The notes under the pieces are model-generated. The model was not told the origin of the DNA and did not search any database. It saw nothing but the letters and a program-made list of their open reading frames with translations. Position numbers and translations under genes: made by a program. Shown one piece after another: positions 8,754 through 16,026 of a stretch of 64,000 nucleotides of DNA (the stretch's first letter is position 1; every line of letters begins with the position of its first letter). The DNA is taken from contig CAKSTL010000009.1 in assembly GCA_934500875.1 (NCBI GenBank), forward strand, positions 54,358 through 118,357, in the 5' to 3' direction. The stretch is from an uncultured Clostridia bacterium. Its GTDB lineage: Bacteria; Bacillota; Clostridia; UMGS1810.

Positions 8754-8790
8754 ATTAGGAAAGGCGGTCTTCCCTTCCGCATTTCCTAAT
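8754..8790. repeat. Hairpin in the nagB leader
   Basis: 14-base arms (ATTAGGAAAGGCGG at 8754-8767 and its complement at 8777-8790, one mismatch) with a 9-base loop. There is no T run. It lies in the predicted nagB 5' untranslated region. Confidence 0.6.
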
Positions 8791-8831
8791 TCCTTTGGAC
8801 AGCGGTTGTTGTTGTGTCAACTTTATAATAT

Positions 8832-8860
8832 ATTATATTTGCAATAATGTATTTACACAA
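8832..8860 (-). promoter_or_regulatory. Probable nagB promoter
   Basis: On the minus strand a perfect TATAAT (8832-8837) with a weak -35 TTGTGT (8855-8860) at 17 bases. It would give a leader of about 105 bases containing the 8754-8790 hairpin. The AraC-type gene is divergent from here. Confidence 0.5.
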
Positions 8861-8932
8861 AAGAAAAAAAGATTTGCACAATTGTTGATTTTATTTTTAA
8901 TATGTGTTATTATTACAAGAGGGGTGGTTAAT

Positions 8933-9805
8933 TTGGATTACAAGGGAACGAGATTAAAGAATGAAATTGTTATAGATAAGCTGTATACGGTTCATTATTT
9001 TGAATATACAAAATGGTTTAAATTTACCGGCGAAAGGCACGATTTTTGGGAATTTGTGTATGCGGACAAGGGCGATTTAACCATTACGGCAGACGATAAG
9101 GAATTTGTGCTGAAGCAGGGGAGCATTGTGTTTCACAAGCCCAACGAGTGGCACAACGTTTATGCAAATACAAAAATTCCGCCGAATGTAACCATTGTCA
9201 CTTTCGGAAGCAACTCGGCGGCGATTAAGTTTTTTGAGGACAAGGTATTTGCGGTGGGGCAGGAGCAGAAGACTCTTATTTCACGCATTGTCGCTGAATA
9301 CATCAACGCATTTTCCACGCCGCTTAACGACATTTACACAAACAAGCTCAAGCGCCGCACCGAGCAGATTGCAGGCAGCGAACAGCTTATAAAAATGTAT
9401 CTTTGCCAACTGCTTTTGTCGTTTATAAGAAATGACGTTCAGACAGAACAGCGCAGCATAGCAAATCTTAATCTTGAGGATGCGCTGATGAACATAATTT
9501 ACAACTATATGAACGATCATATTGCGCAAAGCATAACGGTAAACGACATATGCGCATATGCGGGAATAAACAAAACCACGCTTGAAAAAATGTTTAAAGC
9601 GCACTTTAATATGGGGGCAATCGAATATTTTATACATATGAAAATTGAGCTTGCAAAAAGGTATTTGCGTGACGAAAACCACAATATCACGCAGATTGCC
9701 GAAATGCTCGGCTATTCGGGAATACATTACTTTTCACGGCAGTTTAAAAAGGTTACGTATATGACTCCGACGCAGTACCTTGTTTCCATAAAATCGCTTC
9801 TGTAG
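8933..9805 (+). CDS. AraC-family transcriptional regulator
   Basis: A 290-residue regulator with an N-terminal cupin-like sensor domain (about 10-110, with HDFWEFVY and the KQGSIVFHKPNEWH turn) and a C-terminal double helix-turn-helix (about 190-285; first helix pair near ITVNDICAYAGINKTTLEKM, second near NITQIAEMLGYSGIHYFSRQF). The likely start is TTG at 8933, since AGAGGGG lies nine bases before it; an ATG-initiated reading from 8795 would add a poorly conserved leader running through the promoter region. Such proteins respond to sugars. The location between nagB, to which it is divergent, and a decayed gene suggests control of nagB, but no binding site is proven. Confidence 0.85.
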   Translation: MDYKGTRLKNEIVIDKLYTVHYFEYTKWFKFTGERHDFWEFVYADKGDLTITADDKEFVLKQGSIVFHKPNEWHNVYANTKIPPNVTIVTFGSNSAAIKFFEDKVFAVGQEQKTLISRIVAEYINAFSTPLNDIYTNKLKRRTEQIAGSEQLIKMYLCQLLLSFIRNDVQTEQRSIANLNLEDALMNIIYNYMNDHIAQSITVNDICAYAGINKTTLEKMFKAHFNMGAIEYFIHMKIELAKRYLRDENHNITQIAEMLGYSGIHYFSRQFKKVTYMTPTQYLVSIKSLL

Positions 9806-9914
9806 GGACGGAGTTCGGCTAATCTACGATACGCAGGTTGAAAGATTTGTATTTGTGATGTACCATTGTATTGACGTTTGGTGATTGCAAATTAAATGGA
9901 AAGAAGTGATTTTT

Positions 9915-10495
9915 ATGAATTATCCGAGCGGACAAACAATAAAAATATGCGTATCAGAAGAAATCTTACGCAGAAACAACTTGCCGAAATGCTTTGTATA
10001 AGCGAAAAAACGGTTTCAAAGTGGGAAACGGGACGGGGTCTGCCCGATACCGGAATTCCGGACAGCATTGCAAATGCGCTCTCAATATCGGTGTCCGAGC
10101 TGTTTTCGGGCGACATTGCGGTTAACAAAAACCGAAATTCAAATTTGCAGAATTTGTGTTTTTACGCCTGCCCGGTTTGCAAAAATACGGTTTTTTCAAT
10201 GGGTGAGGGGAGTTTTTCGTGTTGCTGAAAAAGGCTTGAAAGGCTCTGCTGCCGTGACGACGACAAAAGACACGGCATACGGATTAAATTTGCCGAAAAT
10301 GAGTATTATGTATCTTTGGAACACGAAATGTCAAAGGAGCATTATATATCAATGCTTTGTATGGTGACAAATGACCGCATACAGACGGTAAAACTCTATC
10401 CCGAGCAGAGAGCTTGTGCGGTGTTCGGCAAATTCGGCCACGGAACGATTTACGCACTTTGTTCAAGCCACGGATTGTTTGCAAAAAAGATTTAA
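9915..10495 (+). pseudogene. XRE helix-turn-helix regulator with zinc-ribbon-like C-terminus, two lesions
   Basis: The natural start is probably ATG at 9915 (MNYPSGQTIK) after a GGAAAGAAGTG site, but this frame fails at the A run 9941-9945. One missing A would join it to the HTH frame continuing as NMRIRRNLTQKQLAEML. The HTH region (about residues 10-65, with SEKTVSKWETGRGLPDT) is followed by CPVCKNT and then an in-frame TGA at 10226-10228. The frame after it still encodes the usual family tail (EYYVSLEHEMSKEHYISML, KLYPEQ, GHGTIYALCSSHGLF) to TAA at 10495. Two independent disablements make this a recent pseudogene rather than a short functional protein. A truncated HTH peptide starting at ATG 9896 could still be made. 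Confidence 0.75.
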
Positions 10496-10545
10496 TTTGC
10501 TGTAAATAAGGCTTTTTTGCGAATGTCGGAAATAAAAAAACAGAA

Positions 10546-10576
10546 ACACCTGCTGCAATTTATTTGCGGCAGGTGT
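10546..10576 (-). terminator. Hairpin, possible second terminator for leftward transcription
   Basis: 13-base arms ACACCTGCTGCAA / TTGCGGCAGGTGT with one G-T wobble and a 5-base loop. On the minus strand it is followed by a run of T (from the AATAAAAAAACAG at 10531-10543). Confidence 0.55.
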
Positions 10577-10676
10577 ATTTACTGTAAATAAAATATCAAA
10601 AGGGCAAGTATAAACAATGCTGTAAGAAAACCCATTTGTTTGCCAAGCGTTTTTCATACAAAAAAGGCAGGTCTTT

Positions 10677-10949
10677 AGCCACAGCCCGACAAGGAAGCAT
10701 TGCCCCGGAAAACATCTTTTTTGCGGATTTCTGCGTTAAAAAAGCTCGAAATCCGACAGGATTACTCGCTTTTTTGCCTTGAACTTCATCAAAAAATTTT
10801 GTTTTCAGGGTGCAAAGCAGTTTTGAAAATTGCAGTTTAAGCTTCAGACAAGAAAAAAAGACACCGTAATACTTAACGTATACGGTGTCTTTTTGACGAA
10901 GTATAAAATACGGCTTTCAAAACCAATGCTACCTTATCGGGCTGTGGCT
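10677..10949. repeat. Repeat family A, copy 1 (complete, 273 bp)
   Basis: Ends are 26-base inverted repeats matching at 24 positions, beginning AGCCACAGCCCGAYAAGG. The right-hand 47 bases (10903-10949) are nearly identical to 50491-50536 and to the complement of 63924-63970. The internal segment at 10733-10781 around AATCCGACAGGATTAC recurs inverted in the unrelated-ended element at 48655-48938. It starts 41 bases beyond the tuf stop and contains the tuf terminator. No coding capacity. Confidence 0.8.
10857..10894 (-). terminator. tuf / str operon terminator within repeat A
   Basis: 12-bp stem AAAGACACCGTA / TACGGTGTCTTT with a 12-base loop; T runs occur on both strands. It ends transcripts coming leftwards from tuf. 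Confidence 0.85.
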
Positions 10950-10990
10950 TTTACGACACCGCCTTTTTAAGAGATTTATGAAAAGCTTAA

Positions 10991-12193
10991 TTATTTTGCG
11001 ATTGAAGTTACAACGCCCGAACCAACGGTTCTGCCGCCTTCACGAATAGCAAATCTCAAACCTTCTTCAATAGCGATAGGTGTGATAAGCTCAACATCAA
11101 TTGTGATGTTATCTCCGGGCATGCACATTTCTGTGCCTTCGGGAAGCTTAATAACGCCTGTAACGTCAGTTGTTCTGAAATAGAACTGAGGTCTGTAGTT
11201 GTTGAAGAACGGTGTATGTCTGCCGCCTTCATCTTTAGTCAAAACGTAAACTTCACCTTTGAAGGTTGTGTGCGGGTGAATTGTGCCCGGTTTAGCCAAA
11301 ACCTGACCTCTTTCGATTTCGTTTCTCTGAACACCTCTGAGGAGCGCACCGATGTTGTCACCTGCTTCAGCCTGGTCAAGAAGTTTTCTGAACATTTCGA
11401 TACCTGTAACAACAACTTTTCTTGCTTCTGTTGTCAAACCAACGAGTTCAACTTCTTCAGAAAGTTTAAGAGTACCTCTTTCAACTCTACCTGTAGCAAC
11501 AGTACCACGGCCGGTGATTGAGAATACGTCCTCGACAGGCATAAGGAACGGAAGGTCTGTGCTTCTCTGCGGAGCAGGAATGTAGTTGTCAACTTCTTCC
11601 ATAAGCTTAAGGATAGGAGCATATTCGGGAGCGTTGATGTCTGTAGAAGTAGATTCAAGAGCCTGGAGGGCAGAACCTACAACAATCGGAATTTCATCTC
11701 CGGGGAATTCATACTCTGTAAGAAGGTCTCTTACTTCCATTTCAACGAGTTCGAGAAGCTCGGGGTCGTCAACCTGGTCAGCTTTGTTAAGGAATACTAC
11801 AATGTAAGGAACGCCAACCTGTCTGGAAAGAAGGATGTGCTCTCTTGTCTGGGGCATAGGACCGTCAGCAGCCGATACAACGAGGATAGCGCCGTCCATC
11901 TGAGCAGCACCGGTAATCATGTTCTTAACGTAGTCGGCATGTCCCGGGCAGTCAACGTGAGCGTAGTGACGTGTGTCAGTTTCGTACTCAACGTGAGCTG
12001 TAGAAATCGTGATACCTCTTTCTCTTTCTTCGGGAGCTTTGTCAATCTGGTCGTATGCTTCGTACTGAGCCTGACCTTTCAGTGCCAAAACTTTTGTGAT
12101 AGCAGCTGTTAACGATGTTTTACCATGGTCAACGTGACCGATAGTACCAATGTTAACGTGGGGTTTGGTTCTTTCAAATTTAGCTTTTGCCAT
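10991..12193 (-). CDS. tuf: Elongation factor Tu
   Basis: A 400-residue EF-Tu, full length, delivering aminoacyl-tRNA to the ribosome. GTPase motifs are intact: GHVDHGKT (19-26), the switch I segment RGITI, DCPGHADY (switch II) and NKAD. The C-terminal barrel domains end in GSGVVTSI. AAAGGAGG precedes the ATG. It is the last gene of the str operon, 63 bases after fusA. Its terminator lies inside a dispersed repeat. Confidence 0.99.
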   Translation of the reverse strand: MAKAKFERTKPHVNIGTIGHVDHGKTSLTAAITKVLALKGQAQYEAYDQIDKAPEERERGITISTAHVEYETDTRHYAHVDCPGHADYVKNMITGAAQMDGAILVVSAADGPMPQTREHILLSRQVGVPYIVVFLNKADQVDDPELLELVEMEVRDLLTEYEFPGDEIPIVVGSALQALESTSTDINAPEYAPILKLMEEVDNYIPAPQRSTDLPFLMPVEDVFSITGRGTVATGRVERGTLKLSEEVELVGLTTEARKVVVTGIEMFRKLLDQAEAGDNIGALLRGVQRNEIERGQVLAKPGTIHPHTTFKGEVYVLTKDEGGRHTPFFNNYRPQFYFRTTDVTGVIKLPEGTEMCMPGDNITIDVELITPIAIEEGLRFAIREGGRTVGSGVVTSIAK

Positions 12194-12256
12194 TTTAAAT
12201 TTCCTCCTTTATTTTTTACGGTATAATTAATTTTTTAAATTTAAAACCAAATAAGA

Positions 12257-14368
12257 TTACTCTTTGTTTTTGGCATTTACAATGCCTTCCTGAATGTTCT
12301 TGGGAACTTCGGAGTAATGCGAAGGCTCCATTGTGTACTGACCTCTTCCCTGAGTACCGGAACGAAGGTCGGTAGCATAACCGAACATTTCGGAGAGCGG
12401 AACGTCTGCCGTTACCTGAGTAACGCCGCCGCTTCTTACTTCCTGACTCTTAACAAGACCACGGCGAGAGCTTAAGTCGCCGATAACAAATCCGAGATAT
12501 TCGTCAGGAACGATAACGTTAACGAGCATAATAGGCTCTTTGATAACAGGGTCAGCTTTTCTCATAGCCTCTTTGAATGCCATAGAACCGGCAATCTTGA
12601 ATGCCATTTCAGAGGAGTCAACCTCGTGATAAGAACCGTCGTAGAGTGTAACTCTTACGTCAACAACGTTGTAGCCTGCAAGCACACCGGACTGCATAGC
12701 GCCCTGGATACCTGCGTCAACTGCGGGAATGTATTCTTTGGGAATAGCACCGCCGACAATGTTGTTGACAAACTCGTAGCCGCCGCCTTCTTCAAGAGGC
12801 TCAACCTTAATTTTAACGTGACCGTACTGACCTTTACCGCCCGACTGACGAGCATATTTGTATTCCTGGTCAACGCTCTTTCTGATTGCCTCTCTGTAAG
12901 AAACCTGGGGCTTACCAACGTTTGCTTCAACCTTAAATTCACGAAGAAGTCTGTCAACGATAATTTCAAGGTGAAGCTCACCCATACCGGCGATAATTGT
13001 CTGTCCTGTTTCTTCGTCTGTATAGGTTTTAAAGGTCGGGTCTTCTTCAGCGAGCTTTGCAAGCGCAATGCCCATTTTTTCCTGACCTGCCTTTGTTTTA
13101 GGCTCGATAGCAACCCTGATAACGGGGTCGGGGAATTCCATAGATTCCAGAATAATAGGATGTTTTTCATCACAAAGAGTATCGCCCGTTGTGGTATTTT
13201 TTAAACCAACCGCAGCAGCAATATCACCCGAATAAACAGTGTCGATATCTTCTCTGTGGTTAGCGTGCATCTGAAGAATTCTACCCATTCTTTCTTTGTT
13301 GCCCTTGCAGGCATTAAGAACGTATGAGCCTGAATTTACAGTACCCGAGTAAACTCTGAAGTAGCAGATTTTACCTACAAACGGGTCTGTAGCAATTTTA
13401 AATGCCAAAGCCGCAAACGGTTCGTCATCCGAAGAAGGTCTTTCTTCTTCCGTGTCCGTATCGGGGATTACGCCCTTGATGTTGGGAACATCGATAGGTG
13501 CGGGCATATATTCAATGATAGCGTCCAAAAGAAGCTGAACACCTTTGTTTCTGTAAGATGTACCGCAAAGCATAGGAACGATTTCATTGTTGATTGTAGC
13601 TTTTCTGAGGGCAAGCTTAAGCTCGTCAACAGTAAGCGAATCGGGGTCGTCAAAGTATTTTTCCATAATAGCTTCATCTGTTTCGGCAATAGCCTCAATC
13701 ATTTTAGCTCTGTACTCTTCAGCTTTTTCAAGCATATCGGCAGGAATATCCTCCTCGCCGTACTTTTCGCCCATTTCGTCATAGTAAATTTCAGCCTTCA
13801 TTGTCATAAGGTCGACAATACCTTTGAAAGTGTCCTCAGAGCCGATAGGAAGCTGAATCGGAATACCGTTGGCGTGCAGACGCTCATGAACCATATTTTC
13901 TACATTGTAGAAATCTGCGCCCATAATGTCCATTTTGTTAACATAAATCATTCTCGGAACGTTGTAGTCGTCAGCCTGACGCCAAACGGTTTCAGACTGA
14001 GGCTCAACACCGCCTTTTGCGCACATAACGGTAACAGAGCCGTCAAGTACACGCAGTGAACGCTGAACTTCAACAGTAAAGTCAACGTGTCCCGGTGTGT
14101 CGATAATGTTAATTCTGTTCTTTATTCCTTTAAAAGGACCCGACTTAGGTGCCCAGAAGCAGGTTGTAGCAGCGGAAGTAATGGTTATTCCTCTTTCCTG
14201 TTCCTGCGCCATCCAGTCCATTGTTGCAGAGCCGTCGTGTGTTTCGCCGATTTTGTGGTTAATACCGGTGTAATACAAAATACGCTCTGTCGTTGTTGTT
14301 TTACCGGCGTCAATGTGAGCCATTATGCCGATATTTCTTGTATCTTTTAATGAATATTGTCTAGGCAA
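12257..14368 (-). CDS. fusA: Elongation factor G
   Basis: A 703-residue EF-G, the GTPase that drives ribosomal translocation. AHIDAGKT (17-24), DTPGHVDF and NKMD form the G domain; domains II to V follow, ending with the GRGQYTMEPSHYSEVP segment. The length equals that of typical Firmicute FusA. It lies between rpsG and tuf in the str operon. The start at 14368 is preceded by GGAGG. Confidence 0.99.
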   Translation of the reverse strand: MPRQYSLKDTRNIGIMAHIDAGKTTTTERILYYTGINHKIGETHDGSATMDWMAQEQERGITITSAATTCFWAPKSGPFKGIKNRINIIDTPGHVDFTVEVQRSLRVLDGSVTVMCAKGGVEPQSETVWRQADDYNVPRMIYVNKMDIMGADFYNVENMVHERLHANGIPIQLPIGSEDTFKGIVDLMTMKAEIYYDEMGEKYGEEDIPADMLEKAEEYRAKMIEAIAETDEAIMEKYFDDPDSLTVDELKLALRKATINNEIVPMLCGTSYRNKGVQLLLDAIIEYMPAPIDVPNIKGVIPDTDTEEERPSSDDEPFAALAFKIATDPFVGKICYFRVYSGTVNSGSYVLNACKGNKERMGRILQMHANHREDIDTVYSGDIAAAVGLKNTTTGDTLCDEKHPIILESMEFPDPVIRVAIEPKTKAGQEKMGIALAKLAEEDPTFKTYTDEETGQTIIAGMGELHLEIIVDRLLREFKVEANVGKPQVSYREAIRKSVDQEYKYARQSGGKGQYGHVKIKVEPLEEGGGYEFVNNIVGGAIPKEYIPAVDAGIQGAMQSGVLAGYNVVDVRVTLYDGSYHEVDSSEMAFKIAGSMAFKEAMRKADPVIKEPIMLVNVIVPDEYLGFVIGDLSSRRGLVKSQEVRSGGVTQVTADVPLSEMFGYATDLRSGTQGRGQYTMEPSHYSEVPKNIQEGIVNAKNKE

Positions 14369-14427
14369 TTAGTTTCCTCCTTTCCTTCGTATAGGCACAC
14401 AAAAAGCGTATGCCCGAAGAGCAAAAA

Positions 14428-14898
14428 CTACCAGCGGTAGTGTGAGAATGCTCTGTTTGCTTCTGCCATTTTGTGAGTATCTTCTCTCTTTTTAACAGCA
14501 GAACCCATATTGTTTGCTGCGTCCATAATTTCGGCAGCGAGTTTTTCACGCATAGTTCTTTCGTTTCTCTGACGAGAATAAAGAGTGAGCCATCTTAAGC
14601 CGAGCGTCTGACGTCTGTCAGCTCTTACCTCGATAGGCACCTGGTAGGTTGCGCCGCCGACTCTTCTTGCCTTAACCTCTAAAACGGGGGCAATATTTTC
14701 CAAAGCGGTTGCGAAAACCTCTAAAGCGTCTTTGCCTGTTTTTTCGGCGATAATTTCAAATGCGCCGTAAACAATGCCCTGAGCAACACCTTTTTTACCG
14801 TCAAGCATAATGTTGTTGATAAGTTTTGTAACAACCTGGCTGTTGTAAAGCGGGTCGGGCAAAACTTCTCTTTTTGCGATATAACCTTTTCTGGGCAC
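14428..14898 (-). CDS. rpsG: 30S ribosomal protein S7
   Basis: Small-subunit head protein S7, 156 residues, exactly the usual length when started at the GTG at 14898. GGAGGG lies seven bases before this GTG, and the protein then begins MPRKGYIAKREVLPDPLYNS as in other bacteria. An ATG six codons upstream (14916) overlaps that ribosome site and is rejected. Conserved features include the VGGATYQVPIEVR segment. Second of the ribosomal genes in the str operon, after rpsL. Confidence 0.96.
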   Translation of the reverse strand: MPRKGYIAKREVLPDPLYNSQVVTKLINNIMLDGKKGVAQGIVYGAFEIIAEKTGKDALEVFATALENIAPVLEVKARRVGGATYQVPIEVRADRRQTLGLRWLTLYSRQRNERTMREKLAAEIMDAANNMGSAVKKREDTHKMAEANRAFSHYRW

Positions 14899-15036
14899 TT
14901 TTCTTCCCTCCTTCATATTAATAATGGATTCACAGGTACTCGGATTTTTAAAAAATCCGTTAAGCGCTTATTACAGAAAATGTATAAAATATATATAAAT
15001 TCCGTTTTAAGCGTTAAATTTTGCAAACGGACAAAC

Positions 15037-15456
15037 TTATTTAGCTTGTTTTTGCTTTTTTGCACCGTACTTGGACCTTGCCTGGTTTCGGTTTGCAACA
15101 CCCGAAGCGTCAAGCGCACCGCGGATGATGTGATACCTTACACCGGGGAGGTCTTTAACTCTGCCGCCCCTGATAAGAACAACGCTGTGCTCCTGAAGGT
15201 TGTGACCGATACCGGGAATGTAAGCCGATACCTCCATACCGTTTGTAAGTCTTACTCTGGCCATCTTACGAAGAGCTGAGTTAGGCTTTTTCGGGGTCAT
15301 TGTCTTTACCGTTGTGCAAACGCCTCTCTTCTGGGGAGAATTTGCGTCGGTAGGACGTTTTTTAAGCGAGTTGAAGCCGTAAAGCAGTGCAGGTGCAGTA
15401 GATTTCTTTACAGATGTTTCTCTGCCCTTTCTTACTAACTGATTAAATGTTGGCAA
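15037..15456 (-). CDS. rpsL: 30S ribosomal protein S12
   Basis: Decoding-centre protein S12, 139 residues. PTFNQLVRKGR opens the protein and TPKKPNSALRKMARVRL contains the lysine (about 56) and loop where streptomycin resistance changes arise; it is wild-type in appearance. The second conserved loop GGRVKDLPGVRYHIIRG is intact. AGGAGGTG precedes the ATG. It follows the L7Ae-like gene and precedes rpsG. Confidence 0.99.
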   Translation of the reverse strand: MPTFNQLVRKGRETSVKKSTAPALLYGFNSLKKRPTDANSPQKRGVCTTVKTMTPKKPNSALRKMARVRLTNGMEVSAYIPGIGHNLQEHSVVLIRGGRVKDLPGVRYHIIRGALDASGVANRNQARSKYGAKKQKQAK

Positions 15457-15510
15457 TTAATTTCACCTCCTGTTAAAAATTTATATATTAATCATAAAAA
15501 TGAATAATAC

Positions 15511-15759
15511 CTATCTTATGGTTTCCACAGCAACGGCGGCGCAAACATCGATTTTCGCCATTTTGCCAAGCTCTTTTTTTGAGTTTACATAAACTGTTTC
15601 GATATTTTGTTCTTTAAGAATATCTATTAAAGGATTTAAAATATGTGCGTCGGCGTCCTTTGCAATATAAGCCTTTTTCACGTTTTTTTCATCCAAAAGC
15701 TTAATGGCTTGTCTTAAACCGACTACCGTTTTATCTCTATTAAACCCGGCGGTGTCCAT
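15511..15759 (-). CDS. rplGB: L7Ae-like kink-turn RNA-binding ribosomal protein
   Basis: An 82-residue protein of the L7Ae/L30e/Gadd45 fold, like YbxF of Bacillus, which binds kink-turn RNA. Visible family elements are VVGLRQAIKLL, KAYIAKDADAHI and the C-terminal VDVCAAVAV-type strand (here IDVCAAVAVETI). The start is ATG at 15759 behind GGGAGGAAG; an upstream ATG at 15783 would lie at or before the predicted transcription start. It heads the str operon as in many Firmicutes, but rpoB/rpoC are not upstream here: the SLH protein gene is. Confidence 0.88.
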   Translation of the reverse strand: MDTAGFNRDKTVVGLRQAIKLLDEKNVKKAYIAKDADAHILNPLIDILKEQNIETVYVNSKKELGKMAKIDVCAAVAVETIR

Positions 15760-15791
15760 ATTCTTCCTCCCATACTGATACATACTGTATT

Positions 15792-15820
15792 ATTTTACAA
15801 CATATTTATACCAATGTCAA
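15792..15820 (-). promoter_or_regulatory. sigma-A promoter of the str operon
   Basis: On the minus strand TTGACA (15815-15820), 17-base spacer, TAAAAT (15792-15797), about 30 bases before the rplGB start. Confidence 0.85.
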
Positions 15821-15900
15821 GCATTTTAGGGTAAAAACATAATAAAGTTTGTTAAAAATATATAAAAACATATCGGATTATAATGCGATATATATAATAA

Positions 15901-15933
15901 AAAACCGCCGGTCAAAATAGCCGGCGGTTTTTT
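15901..15933 (-). terminator. Terminator of the giant exoprotein operon
   Basis: 11-bp stem AAAACCGCCGG / CCGGCGGTTTT with a 9-base loop and flanking T runs on both strands. It separates the SLH gene (stop at 16027) from the str operon promoter. Confidence 0.85.
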
Positions 15934-16026
15934 GCTGCACAGGCGTCGGAGGGCAGAACCCTTAATGCCCGGTACCGAAAGAAAGCAATGCTTTATTGCG
16001 GCATAAGCAGCTTTTATATTTGCTTT

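Larger units (their letters stand above)
10496..10990. other. 495-bp intergenic stretch: hairpin plus repeat element, no gene
   Basis: Between the decayed HTH gene and tuf I see no coding signal. It contains a hairpin at 10546-10576, the 273-bp inverted-repeat element at 10677-10949, and the terminator at 10857-10894 inside that element. The remaining bases show nothing recognisable. Confidence 0.8.

Noticed and set aside
10226..10228. TGA in the HTH gene as a selenocysteine codon
   Set aside because: The position is not a redox site in the family as I recall it, no convincing hairpin follows directly, and a second lesion (frameshift near 9943) points to decay.
10677..10949. CRISPR array or tandem repeat
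   Set aside because: The repeats are inverted ends of single dispersed elements, with no regular spacer-repeat pattern; no cas genes are present.
12626..13204. Open frame of 192 codons on the plus strand inside fusA
   Set aside because: Antisense shadow of a highly conserved gene; no start signals or domain.
14899..14916. ATG at 14916 as start of rpsG
   Set aside because: It overlaps the GGAGGG ribosome site and would add six residues absent from S7; GTG at 14898 gives the standard protein.
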